Positions 1 through 9,007 of a DNA stretch of 57,988 nucleotides are shown here, piece by piece (position 1 is the first letter of the stretch; every line of letters begins with the position of its first letter). The position numbers and the translations under genes were made by a program. A model generated the notes under the pieces. The model saw only the letters and a program-made list of their open reading frames with translations, searched no databases and had not been told where the DNA came from. Origin of the DNA: Streptomyces sp. NRRL S-31 (GTDB lineage: Bacteria; Actinomycetota; Actinomycetes; Streptomycetales; Streptomycetaceae); contig NZ_JOCB01000047.1 in NCBI RefSeq assembly GCF_000718775.1, positions 1-57,988 of the forward strand, in the 5' to 3' direction.

Positions 1-127
1 CGTCCACCCCTACCTCGTCGCCACCCAGGCCCACCCCGAGCTGCGCTCGCGGCCGACCCGCGCCAACCCCCTCTTCGCCGGACTGGTGAAGGCCGCGGTC
101 GAACACCGCACCGGCACTGGGCAGTAG
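1..127 (+). CDS. pyrG: CTP synthase, C-terminal fragment
   Basis: Partial gene entering from the left edge; the frame starting at base 2 gives about 41 residues and a TAG stop. CTP synthase makes CTP from UTP, ATP and glutamine. The visible part is the end of the class I glutamine amidotransferase domain. The segment [19 protein letters not shown] carries the His and Glu of the Cys-His-Glu triad (HPE) and the typical [10 protein letters not shown] tail. Only the tail is visible, but the HPE context matches actinobacterial PyrG well. It converges on the alpha-mannosidase gene, with a shared terminator hairpin between them. Confidence 0.85.
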   Translation, partial: VHPYLVATQAHPELRSRPTRANPLFAGLVKAAVEHRTGTGQ

Positions 128-150
128 GGGGCGGACCGCCGGGGACGACA

Positions 151-186
151 GAGGGGTGCGGGCCCGGTACCGGACCCGCACCCCTC
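151..186. terminator. Bidirectional hairpin terminator
   Basis: A perfect 12-bp inverted repeat (151-162 against 175-186; left arm GAGGGGTGCGGG) has a 12-nt loop that itself contains CCGGTACCGG. It lies between the converging stop codons of the CTP synthase and alpha-mannosidase genes. There is no U-tract, as is common in Streptomyces. Confidence 0.8.
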
Positions 187-189
187 GGC

Positions 190-3100
190 TCAGGCGCGCC
201 GCAGCCTGAGCGTCATCAGCTGGAACGGGCGCAGGCGCACGGTGATCCGTTCGCCTTCGTGTTCCGGGGCGGTCTCCTCGGGCAGCGGGCGCTCGAGGAG
301 GTCGGTGACGGCGACGTCCGCGACCGCGAAGCCGGCCGTCAGGGTGGTGCGGGCGCGTCCGCCGTGGGCCTCGTGGAAGCGGACGACGACGTCCCCGCTG
401 CCGTCGTCGGCGAGTTTGACGGCGGTGACGACGACGGCGTCGTTGTCGGCGGTGATCAGCGGGGTCACCTCGCGGGCACCCGTCAGACGGCGCTCGGGCA
501 GGTTGATCCGCCAGCCTTCGCGGACGGCGTCGGCGATGGCCGCGCCCGGGACGAGGGCGTGGCGGAAGCGGTGGACGCCCTGGTCGGTCTCCGGGTCGGG
601 GAAGCGCGGAGCCCGCAGCAGGGACACCCGGACCGTGGTGGTGGTGCCGTGGTCGGTGTCCGTGCGGACGGTGCGGGTGACGTCGTGGCCGTACGTCGAG
701 TCGTTGACGACCGCCACGCCCCAGCCGGGCTCTTCCAGGTGCAGGAAGCGGTGGTTGCAGGCCTCGAACTTGGCCGCTTCCCAGGAGGTGTTGGTGTGGG
801 TGGGACGGTAGGCGTGTCCGTACTGGGTCTCCGAGGCGTACCGCTCGGCGTGCACGTCCAGAGGGAAGGCCAGCTTGAGGAACTTCTCCGTCTCGTGCCA
901 GTCCACCTCGGTGTCCACCACCAGCCGCCGCTCGCCCGGCGGCAGTGACAGCACCTGCTCGACCCGCGAGGCGCCGAAGGCCCGGACGACCCGCACCGAC
1001 GCGCCGTCGTCGCCCGGGGTGACGGACTCGGCGTCGGTGAGGTCGGTGACGGTGTTGCGGTAGAACTCGTCCACGTCCCAGGCGTCCCACATGTTGGGGA
1101 AGTCCGGGTGGAGCTGGAGGAGGTTGCCGGCCCGGCCCGGGGCGATGGTCTCGCGACCGGCGGCCGGGTCGTAGGCGGAGACGACCAGGCCCTGGGCGTC
1201 GACCTCGATCCGCAGCAGACCGTTGTCCAGCGTGAACCCGCCGCCCTCGCGCGGTACGACGCTGGTGGCACCGGCTGCGGCCGGCGCGGCGGCACCACCC
1301 GCCGCGACACCCGACCGCAGGTGCGGAGCGGAGTTGAACACCAGCTCCCGGCCGCCCTCACCGGCCAGCGCCCGCTGGGCGCCCTCGATGATCGCGTTCA
1401 GTTCGGCGGCGACCCGGGCGTAGGTGGCGCGGGCCTCGCGGTGCACCCAGGCGATGGACGAGCCGGGCAGGATGTCGTGGAACTGGTGCAGCAGGACCGT
1501 CTTCCAGATGCGGTCCAGCTCCTCGTACGGATACGGGAACCCGGTGCGGACCGCGGCCGTGGCCGCCCACAACTCCACCTCGCGCAGCAGGTGTTCACTG
1601 CGCCGGTTGCCCTGCTTGGTCTGCGCCTGGCTGGTGAGGGTGGCGCGGTGCAGTTCGAGGTACAGCTCGCCCACCCAGACCGGCGGCTCGGGGTACTCGG
1701 CCTCGGCCTTCTCGAAGAACGTGCGCGGCGTCTCCCACACCACCTGCGCGGAGCCTTCCAGGTCGCGCATGCGCGCCGCCTTGGCGACCATCTCGCGCGT
1801 GGTGCCGCCGCCCCCGTCGCCCCAGCCGGTGGGGGCCAGGGAGTGCCGGGCCCGGCCCTTGTCCTTGAAGTTGCGGGCCGCGTGGGCGATCTCGCTGCCC
1901 TTCATCGAGCAGTTGTAGGTGTCCACGGGCGGGAAGTGGGTGAAGATCCGCGTGCCGTCGATCCCCTCCCAGTCGAAGGTGTGGTGCGGGAACTTGTTCG
2001 TCTGCGACCAGGAGATCTTCTGCGTCAGCAGCCACTTGGACCCGGCCGCCTTGATGATCTGCGGCAGGCCCGCGGCGAAGCCGAAGGTGTCCGGCAGCCA
2101 CGCCTCCTCGTTCTCGATGCCGAACTCGTCGAGGAAGAACCGCTTGCCGTGCACGAACTGCCGGGCCATCGCCTCCGAACCGGGCATGTTGGTGTCCGAC
2201 TCCACCCACATGCCACCGGCGGGCACGAACCGGCCCTCGGCGACGGCCGCCTTCACCCGCGCCCACACCTCGGGCCGGTGCTCCTTCACCCACGCCCACT
2301 GCTGCGCCTGGGACATGGCGAAGACGAACTCCGGCTCGTCCTCCAGCAGCGCGGTCATGTTCGACGTCGTCCGCGCCACCTTGCGCACCGTCTCCCGCAG
2401 CGGCCACAGCCACGCCGAGTCGATGTGCGCGTGCCCGACGGCGCTGATCCGGTGCGCGGAGGGCACGGCGGGGGCGGACAGCACCCCGGTCAGCTGCTCA
2501 CGGGCGCGCCCGGCGGTGCCGTTCACGTCCTGGAGGTCCACGACGTCCAGGGCGCGGTCGACCGCGCGCAGGATGTCGTACCGGCGCGCGGAGTCCGCGG
2601 GCAGCTCGGCCATCAGCTCGCCCAGCACCTCCAGGTCCAGCACCAGCTGCCACACGGTCTCGTCGAACACGGCGAGGTCCATGCGGGTGAGCGTGTACTG
2701 CGGCTCGCTGCCGGCCGTCTCCTTGTCTCCCAACTGCGTCGGCAGGAAGGGGTGGTAGTCCAGGATCACCGGGTTGGACGCGGCCTCGACGTGCAGGCGC
2801 ACCTCCTCGCCGCCCGCGACGGGCGAACCGATCCGCACCCACTGGTTACGCGGGTTGAGCCCCTTCACGGGAGTCCCGTCGGGCCGGTAGACCAGGCCCT
2901 CGCACTGGAAACCCGGCATGTTCTCGTCGAACCCGAGGTCCAGCAGGGCCTCGACCGTCTTCCCCGCCCACGCCTCGGGCACCGTCCCGGTCACCCGGAA
3001 CCAGCTCGTCCCCCACGGAGCGCCCCAGCGCGCGCCCACCTCGATCGGCTCCGGCTCGGCGGCCAGACCCTCCGCGACCGGCACCGGCTCGCCCGGCGCG

Positions 3101-3210
3101 TGCCACACCGCCACGTCGAGCGGCACGGACTCCGGGTACACGGCAGGACGGATGCGCTCGTCCAGGACACGCTTCAGACGGGCTTCGATCAACGTACGGT
3201 CGTCATGCAT
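190..3210 (-). CDS. GH38 alpha-mannosidase
   Basis: Predicted cytoplasmic exo-alpha-mannosidase of 1006 residues, the usual length for bacterial GH38. The zinc-site motif GHAHIDSAWLWPLRET lies near residues 257-272. The nucleophile region LPDTFGF is near 371 and the middle-domain motif HDILPGSS near 576; a beta-rich C-terminal domain follows. The ATG at 3210 is preferred over the upstream in-frame start at 3273: GGAG lies 8 nt ahead, and it overlaps the stop of the preceding GH5-like gene by 8 nt, suggesting translational coupling. It is the last gene of the sugar-uptake operon, so it probably releases mannose from imported oligosaccharides. No signal peptide is visible. Confidence 0.92.
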   Translation of the reverse strand: MHDDRTLIEARLKRVLDERIRPAVYPESVPLDVAVWHAPGEPVPVAEGLAAEPEPIEVGARWGAPWGTSWFRVTGTVPEAWAGKTVEALLDLGFDENMPGFQCEGLVYRPDGTPVKGLNPRNQWVRIGSPVAGGEEVRLHVEAASNPVILDYHPFLPTQLGDKETAGSEPQYTLTRMDLAVFDETVWQLVLDLEVLGELMAELPADSARRYDILRAVDRALDVVDLQDVNGTAGRAREQLTGVLSAPAVPSAHRISAVGHAHIDSAWLWPLRETVRKVARTTSNMTALLEDEPEFVFAMSQAQQWAWVKEHRPEVWARVKAAVAEGRFVPAGGMWVESDTNMPGSEAMARQFVHGKRFFLDEFGIENEEAWLPDTFGFAAGLPQIIKAAGSKWLLTQKISWSQTNKFPHHTFDWEGIDGTRIFTHFPPVDTYNCSMKGSEIAHAARNFKDKGRARHSLAPTGWGDGGGGTTREMVAKAARMRDLEGSAQVVWETPRTFFEKAEAEYPEPPVWVGELYLELHRATLTSQAQTKQGNRRSEHLLREVELWAATAAVRTGFPYPYEELDRIWKTVLLHQFHDILPGSSIAWVHREARATYARVAAELNAIIEGAQRALAGEGGRELVFNSAPHLRSGVAAGGAAAPAAAGATSVVPREGGGFTLDNGLLRIEVDAQGLVVSAYDPAAGRETIAPGRAGNLLQLHPDFPNMWDAWDVDEFYRNTVTDLTDAESVTPGDDGASVRVVRAFGASRVEQVLSLPPGERRLVVDTEVDWHETEKFLKLAFPLDVHAERYASETQYGHAYRPTHTNTSWEAAKFEACNHRFLHLEEPGWGVAVVNDSTYGHDVTRTVRTDTDHGTTTTVRVSLLRAPRFPDPETDQGVHRFRHALVPGAAIADAVREGWRINLPERRLTGAREVTPLITADNDAVVVTAVKLADDGSGDVVVRFHEAHGGRARTTLTAGFAVADVAVTDLLERPLPEETAPEHEGERITVRLRPFQLMTLRLRRA

Positions 3211-4465
3211 GACGGGTGCTCCATCGGTGGTGCTGGGTGAGGACCTGCTCGGCCGTGACGGTCTCGGTGACACCGCGGGCCGCCAGGTGGGCCGCGTCGT
3301 CCGCGCGGACGTCGAGGACCGTGGTGGGCCGGGCGCCGTCGGCGGTGAGCTGGAAGAAGGCGTCGTACACGCTTCCGCCCGGGGCGAGCGCGGCGCGCTC
3401 CCGAGGGTCGGCGGGTACGACGAGGGCGGTCGTGCGGGGTGCCGGGGCGCGGTGGGTCCGGCCGGCCGCGTCGGACAGGACCCGGGCGATGTCCTTCGGC
3501 TGCCGGTCGTTGGTCAGCAGGCCGAGGCTGTACTCGAGTTCGGGGAAGTCGGCGAGGCCGCGGGAGACGTCGTGGGAGCACCACCAGGTGATCCCCCACA
3601 GGTCGGGGCAGTCCAGGACGTTCGTGACGGTGGCCTCGGCGAAGGCGGCGGCGTGCTCGGCGGGCACCAGCGGCGCGGGGGCGCCGACCTCCTGGAGCCA
3701 GACCGGCCGGTGCGGGTCGTCCGCCCACGCCTTGCTCAGTTCGACCAGGTAGGCGGCGTGGTGCTCGCTGGGGACGGAGTCACGGCCGTGGCGCTGGGCG
3801 GTGCCGTTGAACACCCAGGAGTGCACGGCGGTCACCCCGCCGTAGCGGGCGGCCTGGGCGGGGGTGAACGGCATGTCGTACTGGTACCACGTGGCGTCGT
3901 ACTCGGCGTGCAGGTGCAGCCGGCCGGGGGCGCCGTCCTCGCAGGCGGCGAGCATGCGCTCCAGCCAGCCGTCGATCTGCTCCGGGGTGGCCCGGTCGGG
4001 GTCCGGGTGGGGGCCGGCGGAGAACTGGTTGACCTCGTTGCCGACGGTCATGCCGATGAAGTTGGGGCGGTCGGCGAGGGCGGCGGCGAGGGTGCGCAGA
4101 TAGGCGGCCTGGCCGTCGATGACGTCGGGGTCGGTGAACAGGTTGCGCCGGTGCCAGGTCCGGGTCCAGGCGGGCAGGAAGTCGAAGCTGGACAGATGGC
4201 CTTGCAGACCGTCCACGTTGACGTCGAGGCCGCGTTCGGCGGCGGCGTCGGCGAGCGCCACGAGCTGCTCCACCGCCCTGGGGCGGATCAGGGCCCGGTT
4301 CGGCTGGAAGTACGGCCACAGCGGGAAGACCCGGACGTGGTCGAGGCCGAGCGCGGCGATGGAGTCGAGGTCGGCGCGTACCGAGTCGAGGTCGAAGTCG
4401 AGCCAGTGGTGGAACCACCCTTCGCTGGGGGTGTAGTTGACGCCGAAGCGCACGGCAGGAGACAT
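3203..4465 (-). CDS. GH5-like (cellulase/mannanase fold) glycoside hydrolase
   Basis: 420 residues forming a predicted TIM-barrel retaining glycosidase. The early strand FGVNYTPSEGW, the acid/base motif VGNEVNQF (Glu144) and the nucleophile motif WLQEVGAP (Glu259) are in the order and spacing of clan GH-A. No signal peptide is seen, so it probably acts on imported oligosaccharides in the cytoplasm. It lies 28 nt downstream of a permease gene and overlaps the alpha-mannosidase start. AAGGA precedes the ATG. The mannosidase neighbour suggests a mannose-containing beta-linked substrate such as mannobiose or mannan fragments; that substrate is inference, not visible in the sequence. Confidence 0.82.
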   Translation of the reverse strand: MSPAVRFGVNYTPSEGWFHHWLDFDLDSVRADLDSIAALGLDHVRVFPLWPYFQPNRALIRPRAVEQLVALADAAAERGLDVNVDGLQGHLSSFDFLPAWTRTWHRRNLFTDPDVIDGQAAYLRTLAAALADRPNFIGMTVGNEVNQFSAGPHPDPDRATPEQIDGWLERMLAACEDGAPGRLHLHAEYDATWYQYDMPFTPAQAARYGGVTAVHSWVFNGTAQRHGRDSVPSEHHAAYLVELSKAWADDPHRPVWLQEVGAPAPLVPAEHAAAFAEATVTNVLDCPDLWGITWWCSHDVSRGLADFPELEYSLGLLTNDRQPKDIARVLSDAAGRTHRAPAPRTTALVVPADPRERAALAPGGSVYDAFFQLTADGARPTTVLDVRADDAAHLAARGVTETVTAEQVLTQHHRWSTRHA

Positions 4466-4493
4466 GGATGTCCTTGGTGGGGGTGTACGGTGG

Positions 4494-5429
4494 TCAGCCC
4501 TTGACAGCCCCCTCGCCGACCCCCCGGAAGAAGAACCGCTGGAGGCAGGCGAAGAGAACGATGAGCGGCGCCACGGCGATGACCGTGCCGGCGGCGACGA
4601 GGCGCTGGTCGTTGGCGAACGTGCCGTGCAGATAGTTCAGGCCGACGGTGAGGGTGAACTTCGACGGGTCGCCGAGCACGATCAGCGGCCACAGGAAGTC
4701 GTCCCAGGCGCCCATGAAGGCGAAGATCGCCACCACGGCGAGGGTGCCCTTGACCGACGGCAGCGCGATGCGCAGGAACCGCTGCCAGACGTTGGCGCCG
4801 TCGACGTAGGCGGCCTCCTCGACCTCGTGCGGCAGGTTGAGGAAGGCGTTGCGCATCAGCAGCACGTTCATCGCGCCGATGCAGCCCGGCAGCACCACGC
4901 CGATCAGGGTGTTGTTCAGCTCCAGCGACCGCATGGTGGTGAACTGGGCGATGATGATGCTTTCGGCGGGCACCAGCAGCGCCAGGATGAAGACCAGGGT
5001 GGCCACCCCGCGGCCCCGGTAGCGCAGCCGGGCCAGGGCGTAGCCGGCGAGGGCCGAGCCGACGCAGTTGGTGACCACGCTGGCGACGGCGACCTTCAGG
5101 GAGTTCAGGGCGTAGTCCCAGACCGGGATGACGTCGGCGACCCGGCTGTAGTTGCGCAGCGTGGGATGCTCGGGCAGGAACGACGGAGGAGAGCTGTAGA
5201 TGTCCTCCGTCGGACCCTTCAGCGAGGTCGACAGCTGCCACAGGAACGGGCCGATGGTCAGGGCCAGCACCACGAGCAGCAGGACGTAGCGGACGACGAG
5301 TTCCACGGGCCGGACGCGCCGGCCCGTCTCGTCGGTGAAGCGGGACCGGCGGGGAGCCCGCCGGGGGGTGTCGTCGGCCGAACGGCCCCGGGGGGCGCCC
5401 TGCCGGGCGGGGGTGGTGATGTCGGTCAT
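4494..5429 (-). CDS. Carbohydrate ABC transporter permease (MsmG/AraQ type)
   Basis: 311 residues and about six transmembrane helices after a basic, Pro/Arg-rich cytoplasmic N-terminus. The EAA loop that docks the ATPase reads EEAAYVDGANVWQRF. The segment LLMRNAFLNLPHEVEEAA is typical of the second permease of CUT1 sugar importers. Its ATG overlaps the stop of the first permease (ATGA), which fixes the start. It works with the preceding permease and the solute-binding lipoprotein. No ATPase gene is present; in Streptomyces CUT1 systems usually share the ATPase MsiK, encoded elsewhere. Confidence 0.92.
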   Translation of the reverse strand: MTDITTPARQGAPRGRSADDTPRRAPRRSRFTDETGRRVRPVELVVRYVLLLVVLALTIGPFLWQLSTSLKGPTEDIYSSPPSFLPEHPTLRNYSRVADVIPVWDYALNSLKVAVASVVTNCVGSALAGYALARLRYRGRGVATLVFILALLVPAESIIIAQFTTMRSLELNNTLIGVVLPGCIGAMNVLLMRNAFLNLPHEVEEAAYVDGANVWQRFLRIALPSVKGTLAVVAIFAFMGAWDDFLWPLIVLGDPSKFTLTVGLNYLHGTFANDQRLVAAGTVIAVAPLIVLFACLQRFFFRGVGEGAVKG

Positions 5430-6337
5430 GCCCGTGCCTCGTCCTTCCGGTCCGCGCGCAGCACCAGCAGCATCAGCACCACGGTGATCAGGAAGACCAC
5501 CACGGAGATGGCGGAGGCGTAGCCGACCCGGCCGCTCAGACCGGTGCCGGTGCGCTGTACGAGCATGACGAGGGTGGTGTCCTCGCCGCCCGGGCCGCCG
5601 GTCGGGTTCGCGATCAGGTACACCTCGGAGAACACCTTGAAGGCGGAGACCGAGGCGAGCGCGGCCACCAGGACCATCGTGGACCGCAGCGCGGGCATGG
5701 TGACCGAGAGGAAGCGGCGCACCGGACCCGCGCCGTCCACGGCGGCGGCCTCGTGCAGTTCGCGCGGCACGTTCGCCAGCGCGGCGAGATAGATGATCAT
5801 GTAGTAGCCGAGGCCCTTCCACACCGTGACCGCCATGGCGCTCAGCAGGATCAGCCACTGGTCGCTGAGGAACCCGACCTGTCCGCCGCCGAGCGACTCC
5901 AACAGCGAGTTGACGAGGCCGCGTTCGTCCAGCAGCCAGACCCAGATCAGACCCACGACCACGATCGAGGCGACGACCGGGGTGTAGAACGCCGACCGGA
6001 AGAACGAGATGCCGGGGATGTGCTTCTGCACCAGCAGCGCGAGCAGCAGCGGCAGGAGCACCAGTGCCGGGACGACTCCGACGACGTACAGCGCGCTGTT
6101 GCGCAGGGCGATCCAGAACATGTCGTCGTGGAGCATCTCGCGGAAGTTGGCGAGACCCACGAAGTGACCCGGTATCAGGGTGCGGCGGTCGGTGAACGAG
6201 TTCACCACCGTGGAGACGAACGGGTATAGCACGAACGCGCCGATGACGAGCAGTCCGGGTGCGGCGAACAGCCACGGGCTGGTGGGCAGTTGACGCCGCA
6301 CCCGGGAGCCTCGACGGGCAGGGGAGGAGAGGGCCAC
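5426..6337 (-). CDS. Carbohydrate ABC transporter permease (MsmF/UgpA type)
   Basis: 303 residues and about six transmembrane helices. The EAA loop is ELHEAAAVDGAGPVRRF. The N-terminal helix LFAAPGLLVIGAFVLYPFVSTVVNSF is the usual signature of first permeases of CUT1 importers. It begins 6 nt after the solute-binding protein stop and overlaps the second permease by 4 nt, so the three are translated as one unit. It forms the heterodimeric membrane channel with the next gene. Confidence 0.92.
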   Translation of the reverse strand: MALSSPARRGSRVRRQLPTSPWLFAAPGLLVIGAFVLYPFVSTVVNSFTDRRTLIPGHFVGLANFREMLHDDMFWIALRNSALYVVGVVPALVLLPLLLALLVQKHIPGISFFRSAFYTPVVASIVVVGLIWVWLLDERGLVNSLLESLGGGQVGFLSDQWLILLSAMAVTVWKGLGYYMIIYLAALANVPRELHEAAAVDGAGPVRRFLSVTMPALRSTMVLVAALASVSAFKVFSEVYLIANPTGGPGGEDTTLVMLVQRTGTGLSGRVGYASAISVVVFLITVVLMLLVLRADRKDEARA

Positions 6338-6343
6338 GACGGA

Positions 6344-7639
6344 TCAGCCCTGCTTCAGCAGCTGGTCACAGGCCTTGACAGCGTTGTCCAGGGCCTGCTT
6401 GGGGCTCTGCTTGCCCTGGAGCGCCTTGGCGACCTCCTGCTGGAGCGCGGTCTTCATCTGGTCGCTGAACAGCACCGGGGTGTAGTTCACGGCCGTCTTC
6501 AGGGACTTGGCGGCGGCCACCCGCACCCGGGTCTCGTCGGTGCCGTCCTCCTTGGTGAAGTACGGGTTGTCGAGGGAGCCGGCGGTGCTCGGGAAGATGG
6601 CGACCTTCTTGGCGAAGGACATCTGGTGCTGCGCGTCGGTCACGAAGTGCGCGAACGCCACGGCCGCCGGCTTCTGCTTGGACTGGGAGCTGACCAGCAG
6701 GCCCATCACGTACATGTTGGCGTGCCCGGTGCTGGTGATCTGGTCGGTGATGCCGATGTTCTTGTACAGGCTCGGCGCCTGCGTCTTGAAGTTCTTCAGG
6801 TCCAGCGCGCTGCCGGGGTTCATGGCGACGGCACCGGTGAGGAACTTGTGGCCGGCCGACTCCGGCGTGGCGGCCAGCGCCTGCGGGTCGAGGGCCTTGG
6901 CGTCGTACAACTCCTTGTACTTGGTGAGGAGTTCGACACCCTTGGCATCGTTGAAGGCGAAGGCGGTGCCTTCCTTGTTCATCTGCGGGACGCCGTAGCG
7001 GCCGAAGTCCTCGATGGCCGGCACGTTGGAGAGGGTGGCGACCTTGCCGTCGGTCTTCTTGGCGATCTCCAGACCGTCCTTGAACAGGTCGGCGTACGTC
7101 TTCGGCGGCTGGTCGGGGTTGAGACCGGCCTCCTTGAACAGGGCCTTGTTGTAGAACAGCGGGCCGGTGTTGAGGTACCAGGGGAACGCCCAGGTGCCCG
7201 AGAGGCCCGGGACGGCGGTGCTGCTCCAGGCGCCGGGCAGGTACTCGCTCCGGTACTTCGCCGCCGTCTTGTCCTTGTCCAGGTCCAGCGCGAGGCCGGC
7301 CTTGGCGAGCGGGGCGGCGAGGTCGGGGGAGACGTTGACGACGTCCGGCAGGCTGCCGCCGGCCGCCTCGGCGCTGATCTTGTCGGCGTAGCCCTCGGCG
7401 GGCTGGTCGACCCACTTCACGTGCGTGCCCGGGTACTTGTGCTCGAAGTCGGAGATCAGGCCCTCGAAGTAGGGCTTGAAGTTGGCGCGCAGGTTCCAGG
7501 TCTGGAAGGTGATGTCGCCCTGGATCTTGCCCGAGGCGTCGCCCGACGAGCTGTCGTCTCCCCCGGTGCCGCAGGCACTGAGCGGCAGCAGGGCCGCGAC
7601 GACGACAGCGGTGGCGAGGGTTCTGCGGGATATGCGCAC
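6344..7639 (-). CDS. Extracellular sugar-binding lipoprotein
   Basis: 431 residues. It is the substrate-capturing component of the importer, anchored to the outer face of the membrane. The short signal sequence starts RISRRTLATAV, with the lipobox LSAC placing the lipidated Cys at 23. The Ser-Arg-Arg motif hints at Tat export, as known for many Streptomyces lipoproteins. The GTG at 7639 is chosen because AAGGAG lies 9 nt upstream and a promoter at 7702-7731 would initiate downstream of the longer in-frame start at 7756. It is the first gene of the operon. Confidence 0.9.
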   Translation of the reverse strand: MRISRRTLATAVVVAALLPLSACGTGGDDSSSGDASGKIQGDITFQTWNLRANFKPYFEGLISDFEHKYPGTHVKWVDQPAEGYADKISAEAAGGSLPDVVNVSPDLAAPLAKAGLALDLDKDKTAAKYRSEYLPGAWSSTAVPGLSGTWAFPWYLNTGPLFYNKALFKEAGLNPDQPPKTYADLFKDGLEIAKKTDGKVATLSNVPAIEDFGRYGVPQMNKEGTAFAFNDAKGVELLTKYKELYDAKALDPQALAATPESAGHKFLTGAVAMNPGSALDLKNFKTQAPSLYKNIGITDQITSTGHANMYVMGLLVSSQSKQKPAAVAFAHFVTDAQHQMSFAKKVAIFPSTAGSLDNPYFTKEDGTDETRVRVAAAKSLKTAVNYTPVLFSDQMKTALQQEVAKALQGKQSPKQALDNAVKACDQLLKQG

Positions 7640-7701
7640 GGCTGGGGACTCCTTCGGACGACGGGCCACGGCGACGGTGCCGGCCACGGGTTCAGAGGCA
7701 G

Positions 7702-7731
7702 ACATTGCATCCTTCGGCGGAAAAATGTCAA
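7702..7731 (-). promoter_or_regulatory. Sigma-70 type promoter of the sugar operon
   Basis: Read on the minus strand, a consensus TTGACA (7731-7726) is followed by 18 bp and CAATGT (7707-7702). Transcription would begin near 7695 and give a leader of about 55 nt before the GTG start of the binding protein. Confidence 0.55.
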
Positions 7732-7830
7732 TGGATTCGTCCGAAAACTTACTCACGATGATGGAAACCGCAGGTCAGATGGGTTGACGGGAGCTGAACA
7801 AAGACGACATGCGGCTCTTGCCTCCTGCTG

Positions 7831-7868
7831 CTAATGCGCTTTAGGCTGAGGTAGCTCAAGCGCATTAG
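7831..7868. promoter_or_regulatory. Probable LacI-family operator
   Basis: A perfect 11-bp inverted repeat, CTAATGCGCTT (7831-7841) and AAGCGCATTAG (7858-7868), is separated by 16 bp. Each arm is itself a near palindrome centred on GCGC, so this could be two adjacent LacI half-turn sites 24 bp apart or a single bipartite operator. It lies in the divergent region, 28 bp before the LacI-type regulator gene, and is the natural site for control of both directions. Confidence 0.65.
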
Positions 7869-7896
7869 TGCGCGATGCCAGCGAAGGGGAGCGGAA

Positions 7897-8946
7897 GTGA
7901 CGGACAAGCGTGCACCGGCTCGCCGGCCGACGATGAAGGACATCGCGCGGCGGGCGGGGGTCTCCGAGAGCGCCGTCTCCTTCGCCCTCAACAACCGCCC
8001 CGGCGTCTCGGAGGTGACCCGGGCCCGGGTGCGCCGGGTGGCGGAACAGCTGGGCTGGCGGCCGAGCACGGCCGCACGCCAGCTCTCCGGCGAGGGCGCG
8101 GCGACGGTCGGGTTCGTGCTGGCCCGCCCCGCCCACACCCTCGGCGTGGACTCGTTCTTCCTCCAATTGGTCTCCGGCATCCAGGAAGTGCTGGCCGAGC
8201 GCCATCTCGGCCTGCTCTTCCAGGTCGTGGAGGACATCGCGGACGAATGCGCGGTGTACCGGGCGTGGTGGGCCGAGCACCGGGTCGACGGCGTCCTCAT
8301 GGTCGACCCCCGCACCGACGACCCGCGCCCCCGACTCCTCGACGAACTCGGCCTGCCCGCCGTGGTCATCGGGGGCGCGCCGGCCGGGCTGAACCCGCGG
8401 CTGTCGGCGGTGTGGGCCGACGACGCCGGTGCGATGGCCGCCGTCGTCGGGGAACTGCACGCCCTGGGGCACCGGCGGATCGTGCACATCGCCGGGCTCC
8501 CCGGCCTCGCGCACACCCAGCGGCGGGTGCGCAGCCTGCGGGCCGAGGCCGAACGGCGCGGGCTGACCGAGGTCCGCTCGGTGACCACGGACTACTCCGA
8601 CGCGCAGGGAGCGGCCGTCACCCGCCGGGTCCTGACCGCCCGGGCCGCGCCCACCGCGCTGATCTACGACAACGACGTGATGGCGGTCGCGGGCGTCGCC
8701 GCCGCGGCCGAACTGGGCTTCGCCGTGCCGGACGAGGTGTCGGTGGTGTCCTGGGAGGACTCCACGCTGTGCCGGATGGTCAAGCCGTGGCTCTCCGCGC
8801 TCTCCCGGGACACGGTGGCCTTCGGCCGCGCGGCGGCCGGGGAACTGGTCTCCCTCCTGGACGGCGCCGCCCCGGGCACGGTCCAGGTCCCCCTGCCCGA
8901 ACTGATCGCCCGCGAGAGCACGGGACCGGCGCCGACGGCACGGTGA
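7897..8946 (+). CDS. LacI-family transcriptional regulator
   Basis: 349 residues. An N-terminal LacI helix-turn-helix and hinge (MKDIARRAGVSESAVSFALNNRPGVS, residues about 13-38) precedes a periplasmic-binding-protein-like effector domain running from VGFVLARP to PLPELIARES. GTG start with an AAGGGGAG ribosome site. It is divergent from the sugar uptake and hydrolase operon and most likely represses it until a sugar ligand binds. In Streptomyces such local regulators are typically induced by the transported oligosaccharide. Confidence 0.9.
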   Translation: MTDKRAPARRPTMKDIARRAGVSESAVSFALNNRPGVSEVTRARVRRVAEQLGWRPSTAARQLSGEGAATVGFVLARPAHTLGVDSFFLQLVSGIQEVLAERHLGLLFQVVEDIADECAVYRAWWAEHRVDGVLMVDPRTDDPRPRLLDELGLPAVVIGGAPAGLNPRLSAVWADDAGAMAAVVGELHALGHRRIVHIAGLPGLAHTQRRVRSLRAEAERRGLTEVRSVTTDYSDAQGAAVTRRVLTARAAPTALIYDNDVMAVAGVAAAAELGFAVPDEVSVVSWEDSTLCRMVKPWLSALSRDTVAFGRAAAGELVSLLDGAAPGTVQVPLPELIARESTGPAPTAR

Positions 8947-8964
8947 ACCGCGGGCGCGAGGGCC

Positions 8965-8990
8965 CCGCCCCTGACCGGACGCCGGGGCGG
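8965..8990. terminator. Hairpin between converging genes
   Basis: CCGCCCC (8965-8971) pairs with GGGGCGG (8984-8990) across a 12-nt loop, between the stop codons of the LacI regulator and the convergent toxin gene. Confidence 0.45.
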
Positions 8991-9007
8991 AGGCGGGTGC
9001 CCCCGCT

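Noticed and set aside
1108..3240. 710-codon open frame on the plus strand opposite the alpha-mannosidase
   Set aside because: Antisense shadow of a high-GC gene; residues are Gly/Arg/Val/Leu-rich with no motif, while the minus strand has complete GH38 motifs.
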